Source: an uncultured Clostridium sp. (GTDB taxonomy: Bacteria > Bacillota > Clostridia > Lachnospirales > Lachnospiraceae). Taken from it: a stretch of 64,000 nt of DNA. Where the stretch lies: the NCBI GenBank assembly GCA_947644195.1, contig CANRZB010000001.1, forward strand, positions 120,801 through 184,800. The letters run 5' to 3'. Numbering within the stretch: position 1 is the first letter of the stretch; every line of letters begins with the position of its first letter. Of the stretch, positions 44,818 through 53,249 are shown one piece after another. The notes beneath the pieces were generated by a model. The model was not told the DNA's origin. It was given only the letters and a program-made list of their open reading frames with translations, and did no database searches. Both the position numbers and the translations under genes were made by a program.

Positions 44818-45311
44818 ATACCGCCCCAATCTATTTCCCTGCCGCAATCCCAACAATAATTAACTTTTTCTACGTCAAAAACCTGGCTTTCTTCCTCGTC
44901 TTTTATGAGCAATATTTTTCCACAGCGGGGACAGTGGCATGCTACAATGGTACGACCATCACGTCTTTTAATTAGTTCCTCTAAAGGTCTCTTTGCCATC
45001 TGCCTTTCTCTCGCCTGCCGACATTCCTCGACTGTGCCGATTTTTTCATATTTGGCATATTTTAAAAGCGTATGTAAAAGCCCCGTGCTGATACCGCTTT
45101 CGTCAACATCCTCTTGCCCCTCACTGATAATGTGCAATATCTCTTTGATTTCCTCGACCGTGCCGATCTGCTCATATGCTGCTAACAGTTCCAACTTTGG
45201 AATAACATCTCTGCACATTCCGGTTATGTTTGTCTGGCAAGTAGGGACAAAATCATTTTTGTGCTTATCCGCTACCGCCTCTACTGCTCTTATCATTCTT
45301 TCTGTTGTCAT
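44814..45311 (-). CDS. Hypothetical phage protein with C-terminal zinc ribbon
   Basis: A 165-residue protein. Two segments repeat the motif YE(Q/K)IGTVEE with a following helix, and the C-terminus has CHCPRCGKILLIKD and YCWDCGREIDW, a four-cysteine ribbon. GGAGG precedes the ATG. Function unknown. Its stop overlaps the next start. Confidence 0.75.
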   Translation of the reverse strand: MTTERMIRAVEAVADKHKNDFVPTCQTNITGMCRDVIPKLELLAAYEQIGTVEEIKEILHIISEGQEDVDESGISTGLLHTLLKYAKYEKIGTVEECRQARERQMAKRPLEELIKRRDGRTIVACHCPRCGKILLIKDEEESQVFDVEKVNYCWDCGREIDWGGI

Positions 45312-45348
45312 TCCGCTACCTCCGTTTTATAAACTCAACTGCTGCCCC

Positions 45349-46161
45349 TTAAAGATATTCCTCTATGCTCATCTGCTGCCCTTGATATCCCGGGTCAAAG
45401 TTCGCCCAAAGGACTTCTGTCTTTGCGGTACCAGTCTGCGTGCGGGAAGCAAATTCCATCCGTGTCCAGCTGGCTAATTTTGTGCTATATAGCTCTGTGT
45501 CATAACCACTGATTATGGCGGGTCCTTTGTGATTTAACAGGAGATCTAATAGTTCTTCATGATCTCTGGTATCCATTTCACACCGGTACTGCTTACCATG
45601 ACGAGTTTCCAGCATATAGGGTGGATCACAGTAGATTAGTACATTGCTGTAGTTAAACCTCTTGATCAATTCCACCGCCGGCCTATTTTCGATCTGCACG
45701 CCTCGTAACCGTTCTGCTGCCTGCAGGATCTTATCTGGCAGATTACACCAATCTTGTGATGCATAAGCCCGTTCTCTGCCCTGTATATCATTCTTCCAGC
45801 CGACCTTTTCTCCGTTAGTTCTAAATCCATGTCCCATGTTGAGGCGGATGTAAAAGTTGACGGCTTTTTCCAGGCTGTCTTCCGGCCGGGATGCAAAGAC
45901 GTCCTCATATACCTGTCTGGCATATGGCGTATAGTAAATCTCATGTGCCAGCCGTTCGGGGTCGTTTTTGATCCAGGTAAACAGATTGACTACGTTACCG
46001 TCCAAATCATTTACTGTCTCAATGTTTGACCGGGGCTTATTAAAAAGGACGGCGCCGCTGCCAAAGAAGGGTTCCAAATAACTCTGATGTTCGGGGAAGA
46101 GATTGATTATTTCCCGAGCTAACATCCATTTGCTTCCAGGGTATTTCATGACTGCTTTCAT
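45349..46161 (-). CDS. DNA adenine methylase (D12/Dam class)
   Basis: A 270-residue N6-adenine methyltransferase. Seen: KYPGSKWMLAREII and LEPFFGSGAVLFNK (SAM binding), and the catalytic DPPY in YCDPPYMLETR. The ATG at 46161 has GGAG 6 bases upstream. As an orphan phage enzyme it probably protects phage DNA from host restriction; recognition sequence unknown. Confidence 0.92.
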   Translation of the reverse strand: MKAVMKYPGSKWMLAREIINLFPEHQSYLEPFFGSGAVLFNKPRSNIETVNDLDGNVVNLFTWIKNDPERLAHEIYYTPYARQVYEDVFASRPEDSLEKAVNFYIRLNMGHGFRTNGEKVGWKNDIQGRERAYASQDWCNLPDKILQAAERLRGVQIENRPAVELIKRFNYSNVLIYCDPPYMLETRHGKQYRCEMDTRDHEELLDLLLNHKGPAIISGYDTELYSTKLASWTRMEFASRTQTGTAKTEVLWANFDPGYQGQQMSIEEYL

Positions 46162-46260
46162 CGCATACTCCATTATTAATCGCATTTATTTTAATAATAA
46201 TTACACAAGACAAACCCATCTGCTTTTACTGGATTTTACGCCTAGGCAATATCATTGGCA

Positions 46261-46872
46261 TTAACACCAACTGTCGTTATCTGCACCATTTTCCAACAAT
46301 TGAAACACCTTTTCCCCTGCTTCCAAAGGAGTGCAAAACAGGAATTTAACCCCGTACCTCTTCTCCATAGTAATCATACATTTTGCCAATACACCACCGG
46401 AGGTTGGTGGTCTCGTCGGTAATTTAACATTCAACCATTTTCCTAAGTGGTGCATCTGCCGAATTTTTTCATAACGTTGCAACCTTGGATTCTGCCATTG
46501 CTTCAAATCCTCCAGACAGGTCACTCCGTCTTCGTTTTCCACCAATATATACAGCAACACATTGTTATTCTGTGCCAAAATACATTCATCCTGAAATCTA
46601 CTATGCGACTTTCCGCAAATATTGCTGACGATTTCTCCAATATTCTCTTTGGTATCTACAGCTATGGAATATGTGCCAAGAAAATCCAATTTCTTAGGTT
46701 TTTTCCCGCGTTTTGCCTTTCGCTCTAGCACATCCATAGCTCTTTCGCCTGCAACTGTATAATCTCCAACCGGGAGAGGTGCCCGCACAACTTCAATTCC
46801 GTACTCATAAAACCATTGATTCTTGGCGGTATGCTTCTCCACTTTTTGTCCCATATCTTCCAATATAATCAT
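46261..46872 (-). CDS. ERCC4-domain nuclease
   Basis: A 203-residue protein. It has the XPF-type core: LPVGDYTVAG, MDVLERKAK and SIAVDTKENIGEI, then helical C-terminal regions. It probably cuts branched or flap DNA during phage recombination. It sits 11 bases after ssb, among recombination genes. Confidence 0.82.
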   Translation of the reverse strand: MIILEDMGQKVEKHTAKNQWFYEYGIEVVRAPLPVGDYTVAGERAMDVLERKAKRGKKPKKLDFLGTYSIAVDTKENIGEIVSNICGKSHSRFQDECILAQNNNVLLYILVENEDGVTCLEDLKQWQNPRLQRYEKIRQMHHLGKWLNVKLPTRPPTSGGVLAKCMITMEKRYGVKFLFCTPLEAGEKVFQLLENGADNDSWC

Positions 46873-46883
46873 GCCATTATCTC

Positions 46884-47339
46884 CTACACCTTAAACGGCA
46901 TTTCTTCTTCCATGCCGTCTGGAATATTCATAAATCCGCCATCTGCTCCTTGCGCCGTATCCGGTCGTGACGGAGCAGATTTTTGCGCGGAAATATCTTT
47001 GCTACCTTCAGACGCCGCCTTACTTTCCGCAAATTCCTGTGATTCCACAAACACGTCTGTTGTATACACTTTTTGTCCATCTTTATTGGTGTAGCTTCCG
47101 GTCTGAATCCGTCCCTCGACCACAATTTTGATGCCTTGATAGAGATATCTTTCCGCAAATTCTCCGCCTTTTCCCATCGCTACGCAGCGAATAAAATCTG
47201 CCGTCTGTTCTTCCCCCTGTCGTTTGAATTTACGATCAACCGCTAGTGTATAATTAGCAATGCAGGTACTGTTTTCATTATTGGCATATCTGATTTCAGG
47301 GTCTCTAGTAAGACGACCCATTAATATTACTTTATTCAT
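46884..47339 (-). CDS. ssb: Single-stranded DNA-binding protein
   Basis: A 151-residue SSB: OB fold (MNKVILMGRLTRDPEIRY, NYTLAVDRKF, FIRCVAMGKGGEFAERYL) and an acidic Pro/Ser-rich tail ending EEEMPFKV. The last residues differ from the usual DDDIPF but keep an acidic-PF pattern. The ATG at 47339 has GGAG 8 bases upstream. Confidence 0.95.
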   Translation of the reverse strand: MNKVILMGRLTRDPEIRYANNENSTCIANYTLAVDRKFKRQGEEQTADFIRCVAMGKGGEFAERYLYQGIKIVVEGRIQTGSYTNKDGQKVYTTDVFVESQEFAESKAASEGSKDISAQKSAPSRPDTAQGADGGFMNIPDGMEEEMPFKV

Positions 47340-47370
47340 ATAATCCACTCCTTTTTCAAAGTTTTCAAGC

Positions 47371-48098
47371 CTAAAAAGGCTCTTTATTTAGCGTTATCTC
47401 CATTCCTGCATCCGCAGCATAAACATTTACTCCTGCAACTGTTTCATGCGCCCGCTTCACAAACATTTCCTCATCCGAGTTCCTATCGCTCAAATGCAGC
47501 AAAACTACATTCCTTAATTCAGGATTATCGTTTACCTTTAAAAAATCAATCGTAGTATCCAGCTCCATATGCCCCTTTACAACATGGGCGAAATTTGAAT
47601 TCTCTGCTCCAATCAATTCTTTTGAATAATTAGCCTCCACTAAAATCTGGCTGATATTTTGGAATCTATATTTGCAGTATTCTAAGTCCGTCAGGAATAG
47701 AAGGTTCCCCATTTCCTCATGGTAAATCTTATATGCAAAACAAGGAGTACCATTGTGCGGAACATAAAATGGAGTTATGCGGAAACCACCTAGTTGAAAC
47801 GGTCTTTTCTCTGGCACTCCACGAAGCAGTTCTCCATAAACTACTTCCACCTTTTCCACGGTTTCATCATTGGTGTAGATTGGAATGTTTGCGCCTAGTA
47901 CATCTTGTAAATATTTACAATGGTCACCTAACCATGCTCGTGAGTAACAAGGCATCCAACAATCTGGGATATATTAAAATTCATGGCTTTCTGAATTTCC
48001 TTAAATTTAATACCGCATTCAACTATAAGCGTTTCATTCTCCGCCTTTAGCAGATAGCAGTTTCCACAAGATGACGAACCAAGACACTTTAAGAGCAA
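47371..48098 (-). pseudogene. Metallo-beta-lactamase-fold hydrolase, frameshifted in the metal motif
   Basis: The TTG at 48098 (GGAGG 7 bases upstream) starts a frame reading LGSSSCGNCYLLKAENETL and LVTHEHG. It then meets a TAG at 47930-47928. The downstream frame resumes GDHCKYLQDVLG. Removing five bases (TAGGT, in GGTTAGGTGAC) restores HEHGDH, the HxHxDH zinc motif, and a 241-codon gene. Relatives are phage MBL-fold nucleases or phosphodiesterases. The lesion should abolish activity. The start overlaps the end of the HNH gene. Confidence 0.85.
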
Positions 48099-48667
48099 TC
48101 AACCACCTCCTCTGCATATTTCCATACATATCCTCCTGCCTGCTTTCTGGTTTTCCCTTTCATATATTCTTCTTGATTGCATACTTGCAATATATTTCTT
48201 TGACAAATCCCAGTCAAAATGCTAGCAATCGTTCCATTAGCATACTCGGCAATAAAGTGACCATCTAAATCGTATTGTCTGATATGTTTAGGACGTATAA
48301 ATTTGTTGTAATTGACCATTCCGCTTTCAATTTTTGGATTTTGTTTCAAAGTTTCATTCCTATGTTGTTTCGGATGAATGATTTCTAAATTCCCTACGTT
48401 ATTGTTCTGTTTATTACCGTCTTTGTGATGAACATGCCAGCCAGCAGGAATATCTCCAATAAATGCCTCCGCTACCAATACATGTATTCTTTTAGTTTTT
48501 CTATTTCCAAAAAAATCAAAAAGATTTACCGTAAAATACCATCCATTTCTATTTGTTTGTGAGAGAATATAGCCATCTTTGTATTTGCGAAAACTTTTCA
48601 GCCTACCAAAACTTGAAATTTGGTATAACCCTTCAAAGCCTTTTACGTCTTTCCATTCCTCTTTCAA
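48089..48667 (-). CDS. HNH endonuclease with NUMOD motifs
   Basis: A 192-residue homing-type endonuclease. NUMOD4 (EEWKDVKGFEGLYQISSFGR), an HNH core (GWHVHHKDGNKQNNNVGNLE) and a C-terminal DNA-binding region with NUMOD1-like IRQYDLDGHFIAEYANG. All HNH histidine/Asn positions are present. The TTG at 48667 is preferred (GAGGTGA upstream). It lies between recT and the broken MBL gene and overlaps the latter by 10 bases, as expected of a recent insertion next to an essential region. Confidence 0.85.
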   Translation of the reverse strand: MKEEWKDVKGFEGLYQISSFGRLKSFRKYKDGYILSQTNRNGWYFTVNLFDFFGNRKTKRIHVLVAEAFIGDIPAGWHVHHKDGNKQNNNVGNLEIIHPKQHRNETLKQNPKIESGMVNYNKFIRPKHIRQYDLDGHFIAEYANGTIASILTGICQRNILQVCNQEEYMKGKTRKQAGGYVWKYAEEVVDCS

Positions 48668-48694
48668 AAGCAATCACCTCGCAAATTCTGGAAT

Positions 48695-49414
48695 CTAACC
48701 ATCTGATTTTTCCACCTGATCCGTATCATTCTCCTCTGTTACTTCCTCCACAAAATCCTCTGAATTAGCATTTGCGTCGATTTCATACTCCACACTCTGA
48801 CGCATTTCTTCCAGCGGATATTCTTTAAAATCTCCATCCACGACCTCATCTTGAGTGTAAAAGCCCAATGTCAGCTCTGGACAATTCATCCTAGCGAAAA
48901 AAGATGCTGCTCTATACCGGAGCATTACCTGAGGCATTGTTTTCCATTTAGATCCATTTTTGCCTAGCCACCCCTCATCCCTTGCCATGTCCATAGTAAT
49001 TTCAATTCCATCAACCCTTCGCCCATCCTTGGTGGTCCAGCATTTGCAGGAAAAGGCTTTTCCGGTCTTATCCTGTTTTTCCTCGTACTGTAGCTCCATA
49101 TCGTACTTGCCGCTGGCATTGACCGAAGCGATCAAAAACTGTGCCGACCATGACGGTCTTCCTTGGATGACATGTAGGTTCTGCATTACCATCAAAGGAC
49201 TTGTTCGGAGCCGATTAGCGATTTCAATGGCAACCATCGCATTTGCTTGATTGTTCTGATAGTCTTTTGGGACAATGGTACTTTTAGACAAAGCCTGTGC
49301 CATTTGTCCAGCCATAATCCAATTGTCCGAGCTCCCAAAAATCCCCTTACTAAAATCTGTAATATGTTGTACAGCTACTTTCGTTTCTTTGCTTTCTGTA
49401 ATATCTGCGCCCAT
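48695..49414 (-). CDS. RecT-type single-strand annealing protein
   Basis: A 239-residue protein matching RecT-family recombinases: FSSDNWIMAGQMAQALSKS-like N-terminus, MVAIEIANRLRTSPLMVMQNL, RPSWSAQFLIASVNASG and KTMPQVMLRYRAASFFAR. The C-terminus is acidic. It pairs ssDNA during phage recombination. The ATG at 49414 has GGAGG 7 bases upstream inside the end of the SbcC-like gene. Confidence 0.88.
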   Translation of the reverse strand: MGADITESKETKVAVQHITDFSKGIFGSSDNWIMAGQMAQALSKSTIVPKDYQNNQANAMVAIEIANRLRTSPLMVMQNLHVIQGRPSWSAQFLIASVNASGKYDMELQYEEKQDKTGKAFSCKCWTTKDGRRVDGIEITMDMARDEGWLGKNGSKWKTMPQVMLRYRAASFFARMNCPELTLGFYTQDEVVDGDFKEYPLEEMRQSVEYEIDANANSEDFVEEVTEENDTDQVEKSDG

Positions 49415-51390
49415 CACGCTACCTCCACTCTCATTTCTTTATCATCTGATACCGACAACAGGATCATTTGCGAGTTTAACTTCGGCAAATTAAAGGAATT
49501 GATTGCCTCTGCGTTATCTATAAAAATTGGAGCAGAGACTCCATACAATTCTGACAACGAATTAATAATATCCAGGCCTGCAGCAATCCTATGTCCGGTA
49601 TTCAACTCCGAAAACGGAATTCCGCTTACTGTGCACTCACAACACTCAACAACAGCACCATTAATCTGTTTTTTAAACAATTTCCAATTTACAAGATTAA
49701 ATTTTTCATTGACAAGCCCGGAGACCATTGTCGCTTTTGCCTTGGCAAACTCGTCGAGAAGATATAACATTTCCTCCTGCTCGTTGGCCGCATTTGAAAC
49801 ATCTTCCATTTCCTTCTGTAATTCTTCCAAGCGCAGTTCCCTTGCGGAATTATCTGCAGAAACAAACTTCTGTTCCACCCGAAGCAATTCCTCTTTTAGG
49901 CTATCTTTTTTTTCGCGAATCTGTTGCCGCATCTTTTCCGCCTTGTTTTCAGGAGCAAGAGATTTCTCTTTTTCAAAAATCTCTGCAGAGAGATTTTGAT
50001 ACTCAGGATCATCGGAAAGGTCGATTTTATCTGGTAATCTTGACAGTGAATCAGATGTTTTTTCCTTTTTTTCTTGCAAAATATCTAACTCATTCTGCAT
50101 AGTGGCAAGATCCCGCTTTGCCTGTTCAACCTTTTCCTGCATATTGTTTATTAGGTTTTTATACTTATTCCCATCAGAATGTATAGAATTCAGTTTTTCC
50201 CTATGCTGCGCTTCCCATTGCTCTTTTAACTTCAGCTTAGTTTTCTCAAAATTGGACCTGATTTCGGCCAATTTTCCCGGTGGATATATCTGGCCGCATG
50301 TTGGGCATATCGTGGCGCTTTCGTCCATCTCCATATGGGCTGCATATTTCTTAGCCTTTTCTTCTTTCCATGCGCCAAGAAGTTCCTGCCGCTTTTTCTC
50401 ATATACAGCAATGGTTGCTTCGCCGTCTGTAATATTCTGCTCTAGCATCCCGATTTTTCTTTCAGCAGACGAAATACTTCTTTCAAGATCTACCAATTCG
50501 TCTTCATATTTCCTCCTGGCTGCATTGTTATCTTCATTCGCCTGACGTTCCATATCCGCCAACTGCATTTTCAATGTCATGAGATCCCCTGTTTCTTTCA
50601 GATAACATTCATATAGTTCCGTCAATTCTCCCTCGGATTTTTCCATCTCGGCAATCTGTTCTTTCAAGCTATTCCTCTGCAGCTCCAATTCTGCCAGATC
50701 AATAACAACCATAGATTTTTTCACTTCATCAATACGAGCCGGGATCTCTGCCTTTCGCTTGTTATACTCTGATAGCGCTTTTTTAGCCTTAGCCGCTAAA
50801 TCCTCAGGGGTATGTAGTGCTAACGCCATGGATAATTTCTGCAAAACTCCTGGATTGGAGGCGATCACGTCATCATTATCAATAGCAGGAGCAAATTTCA
50901 TCAGTTCATCTCTTTGTTCCTGCCATTTCTTGGAAACAAACGCTTGCGGATTTGTAATCAATCGAAACAAATCTTCTGCAATTAAGCTGTATATATATTC
51001 CTTAAAATCCTTCTCTGATTTCGGAATACCATCTACCTCAAAAGAATTGACATTTCCCTGTAAAGTTTTTTCCCTTGCGCCACGCTTTTTAACCCAATTC
51101 TGCTTTTGTATTTTTTGTATCATCACATTCCGCCCATCTACTTCTAGCGATAAAGACACCTTAATTTCTACATGGTCAATCTGACCACCGGAACAATCCA
51201 AGGGCCTTACCTGGAATTTACTTTCCCCTCGGCTGTTTTTGTCGAACAAACACCACATAAATGCATCAGCAATCGTCGTTTTTCCGGCTGCATTAGGACC
51301 AAAAATCCATGTTGTTTTACCAAAATCAATGCCTTTTTCCCTTATGCCTTCGAAATTTTCAATGTGTATATTTTTTAATACTATATTCAA
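49414..51390 (-). CDS. SbcC/Rad50-like ATPase, phage recombination
   Basis: A 658-residue ABC-type ATPase: Walker A FGPNAAGKTTIADAF near the N-terminus, two long coiled coils, a CPTCGQIYPPGK zinc-hook-like motif at about residue 360, and a C-terminal GHRIAAGLDIINS signature followed by IFIDNAEAI (Walker B). It is shorter than SbcC but of the same design. It starts at a TTG (51390) with GGAGG 10 bases upstream, overlapping the previous stop. It probably works with RecT as a processing subunit; a nuclease partner is not obvious. Confidence 0.88.
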   Translation of the reverse strand: MNIVLKNIHIENFEGIREKGIDFGKTTWIFGPNAAGKTTIADAFMWCLFDKNSRGESKFQVRPLDCSGGQIDHVEIKVSLSLEVDGRNVMIQKIQKQNWVKKRGAREKTLQGNVNSFEVDGIPKSEKDFKEYIYSLIAEDLFRLITNPQAFVSKKWQEQRDELMKFAPAIDNDDVIASNPGVLQKLSMALALHTPEDLAAKAKKALSEYNKRKAEIPARIDEVKKSMVVIDLAELELQRNSLKEQIAEMEKSEGELTELYECYLKETGDLMTLKMQLADMERQANEDNNAARRKYEDELVDLERSISSAERKIGMLEQNITDGEATIAVYEKKRQELLGAWKEEKAKKYAAHMEMDESATICPTCGQIYPPGKLAEIRSNFEKTKLKLKEQWEAQHREKLNSIHSDGNKYKNLINNMQEKVEQAKRDLATMQNELDILQEKKEKTSDSLSRLPDKIDLSDDPEYQNLSAEIFEKEKSLAPENKAEKMRQQIREKKDSLKEELLRVEQKFVSADNSARELRLEELQKEMEDVSNAANEQEEMLYLLDEFAKAKATMVSGLVNEKFNLVNWKLFKKQINGAVVECCECTVSGIPFSELNTGHRIAAGLDIINSLSELYGVSAPIFIDNAEAINSFNLPKLNSQMILLSVSDDKEMRVEVA

Positions 51391-51641
51391 TGTTCTGTGT
51401 CCTCCTTTCTTGCAGACTTAATCGTTTTTCTGGTATCAATCTGCAAAATTGCCGTCAAAATACCAAGCGTTCCGTAATCACATGCTTCTTTGGATACAAC
51501 ATGCCTGACTTGATCCAATATAGTCTCTTTTGCAATCAAATCCGTGTATTCAGCCAAAGGGATTGTTATTTCCTTGGTAGAAATATCAAAAACAGTCTTA
51601 TTCGACGAAACATTTTTATTGCTTTGTTCTTTCATAGTCAT
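51387..51641 (-). CDS. Small phage protein (84 aa)
   Basis: The ATG at 51641 overlaps the stop of the 36-codon gene (ATGA), and its stop overlaps the ATPase start. The product has a polar N-terminus and a central ITIPLAEYTDLIAKETILDQ region. Placement suggests the recombination unit. Function unknown. Confidence 0.7.
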   Translation of the reverse strand: MTMKEQSNKNVSSNKTVFDISTKEITIPLAEYTDLIAKETILDQVRHVVSKEACDYGTLGILTAILQIDTRKTIKSARKEDTEH

Positions 51642-51748
51642 TCCATCCTTTCTTTTATACTAGAAATTTTCCCATCATTTAGATTAATCTCATAACCAAA
51701 CGCACGCAGCTCCAGAACTTCTAAAATTGTTATTCTCTCTAATAACAT
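51638..51748 (-). CDS. Small phage protein (36 aa)
   Basis: ATG 51748 with GGGAGG 7 bases upstream, TGA 51640-51638 inside the next start. The product is MLLERITILEVLELRAFGYE... ending KERME, a short amphipathic helix and beta pattern. Function unknown. Confidence 0.72.
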   Translation of the reverse strand: MLLERITILEVLELRAFGYEINLNDGKISSIKERME

Positions 51749-51777
51749 GCAACAACCTCCCTTCCTGTGCATATCAG

Positions 51778-52512
51778 CTAAGCCGCCAAGAATTTATTAA
51801 TAAAATACTGTTGACCTCTGCCAGTAACCTTGGTTGTCCGGTTAATACGGATTGAGCCATCTGGATTATTAACAGTACTTTCCTTAATATCAAATAAACC
51901 CATCTCCATGGATCGCTGCGTTGGCATATTCCAATCAGAGCCCTTGTGCCTAATCAGATACCCATTAGCACGAAGCCATTCAAACAGTCTCTTCTGTCCA
52001 ATATCAACACCATTTTGTTTAAGTAACTTCGCCAGATCCCCAACTAGAATGGATGTATGGCTTGTTGACACCGCGTCTGCGAAGATTGTCTTAGGCTTGT
52101 CTTGCTTGATTTTTGCTACAAGAGCATGGTTTTCAGACTTTAATTTGTTGATAGTCTGGTCTGCCATTTTCAATGCCCTTGCAAATACCTGTTCCGGCGT
52201 GTTCCATACCTTTTCTAAGTCAATAAGGTACAGTCTAACCGCTCTTGCCCTCTTGTTCTTCTGCACCATGCAAATCTGCTTCGCCATATCGACGGAAAGA
52301 TTATGGTCTGTCAGCTCCCTTTCCTGCACTCCACCGTTGTTTTGAACCTCCGTTAAAACTTTTACGGTGGTGTAATCCTCGTTTTCAACAAAGCCGAATT
52401 GCAGTTGACGGTCAAACCATGCAGAAAATCACTCAGTACTTCCAACTTGTTTATAAAGTTCCCTTGCCGATACTGTCTGTGTATCAACGTTGACTGTGAT
52501 TAGTTCATTCAT
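51778..52512 (-). pseudogene. AntA/KilA-C antirepressor with in-frame TGA
   Basis: The ATG at 52512 opens MNELITVNVDTQTVSARELY. Codon 28 is TGA (52431-52429), after GSTE and before FSAWFDRQLQFGFVENEDYT. The frame then continues intact to 51778, 245 codons in all. N-terminal part is AntA-like; the C-terminal half is a KilA-C domain (DLAKLLKQNG, KRLFEWLRANGYL). In relatives this position is Arg, so a CGA to TGA change is the simplest cause. A downstream start could still give the KilA-C half (about 183 residues). TGA read-through is unlikely but testable. Confidence 0.82.
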
Positions 52513-52553
52513 TATTTCTCTCGCTTCCTTTCTATGGTAAAATTTTTTATTTA

Positions 52554-52753
52554 ATGATAAGGAGGTGGAATTTTGATATTTATCCAGACATTGATTATCC
52601 AGCCGCTGGAGACATAGCAGAACCGGGCACGTATTCTTGTTTGAATTGTCCTCATGACAATAGCAAAGAGGATAAGGCTATTGTGATTCTTAATCAAAAG
52701 AACAGTTACCGGTATGTCCAGTATGCGGCGGGCCTTACTGGTTTAAATCTTAA
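52554..52753 (+). pseudogene. Zinc-ribbon protein on the opposite strand, frameshifted at an A tract
   Basis: The frame reads DYPAAGDIAEPGTYSCLNC then shifts at four A residues (52696-52699). One extra A gives KEQLPVCPVCGGPYWFKS followed by TAA at 52751-52753. The result is a four-cysteine ribbon of about 66 residues. An AAGGAGGTGG site sits at 52564-52573 but no start codon in the right frame follows at a good distance, so the 5' end is unresolved. A stem (ACTGGTTTAAA/TTTAAACCAGT) with CTTTTT follows the stop. It is the only plus-strand gene between 36 and 54 kb. Confidence 0.6.
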
Positions 52754-52787
52754 TAGGTTTTTTAAACCAGTCTTTTTCCATTTCGAG
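52738..52787 (+). terminator. Terminator after the plus-strand zinc-ribbon gene
   Basis: ACTGGTTTAAA and TTTAAACCAGT form an 11-bp perfect stem around 13 bases, followed by CTTTTT on the plus strand. The left arm includes the stop codon region of the plus gene, and the hairpin lies in the last codons of the opposing minus gene. Confidence 0.7.
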
Positions 52788-53003
52788 TGTCTGTTCTGTA
52801 ACCTCCAAGTTATCATCTAACAGATGCTCGATTTGGTAGGACTTTTTATCAACAATTCCATCTTTGCTTGTCCTAACTATCTGTAATATCTTCTTCCCAT
52901 CCAGCTCTAAAGGGATAACTATTGTGCTCTGGACCCAATGAACTTCATGTCTTACAAAATGCTTATCCCAAAATTCTTTTAACCAGTTTTTGATTCGTTT
53001 CAT
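52743..53003 (-). CDS. Hypothetical phage protein (86 aa)
   Basis: GGAAGAG precedes the ATG. The product begins MKRIKNWLKEFWDKHFVRHE and has a beta-rich middle (WVQSTIVIPLELDGKKILQIV), no motif recognised. It ends convergently with the plus-strand zinc-ribbon gene, overlapping by 11 bases. Confidence 0.6.
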   Translation of the reverse strand: MKRIKNWLKEFWDKHFVRHEVHWVQSTIVIPLELDGKKILQIVRTSKDGIVDKKSYQIEHLLDDNLEVTEQTLEMEKDWFKKPIKI

Positions 53004-53018
53004 TACTCTTCCTTTCCT

Positions 53019-53159
53019 TTAGCTATTTTTAACAATATCCCATGCCCAAAGATTAAGAAACAAAAGCCATATACAAAATGCAATTATCCATATTATCAGC
53101 ATTATATCTGCCAACGACAGATTTTGTGACTTCATCCATTTTTTGATTTTGCGTATCAT
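53019..53159 (-). CDS. Small membrane protein (46 aa)
   Basis: ATG 53159 with GAGGGGGG upstream. The product is MIRKIKKWMKSQNLSLADIM followed by one hydrophobic segment (LIIWIIAFCIWLLFLNLW) and a short tail. A single-pass phage membrane peptide; role unknown. Confidence 0.7.
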   Translation of the reverse strand: MIRKIKKWMKSQNLSLADIMLIIWIIAFCIWLLFLNLWAWDIVKNS

Positions 53160-53249
53160 TTTCCCCCCTCTTGTTGATTGAATGATTATGATTTTTTGTA
53201 TTGTTTTAACTCTTTTCCACTAAACAATATCTCCTTCTCTTTTCCCTGG

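Noticed and set aside
49247..49999. Plus-strand frame of 250 codons
   Set aside because: Mirror of the coiled coil of the SbcC-like ATPase; no RBS.
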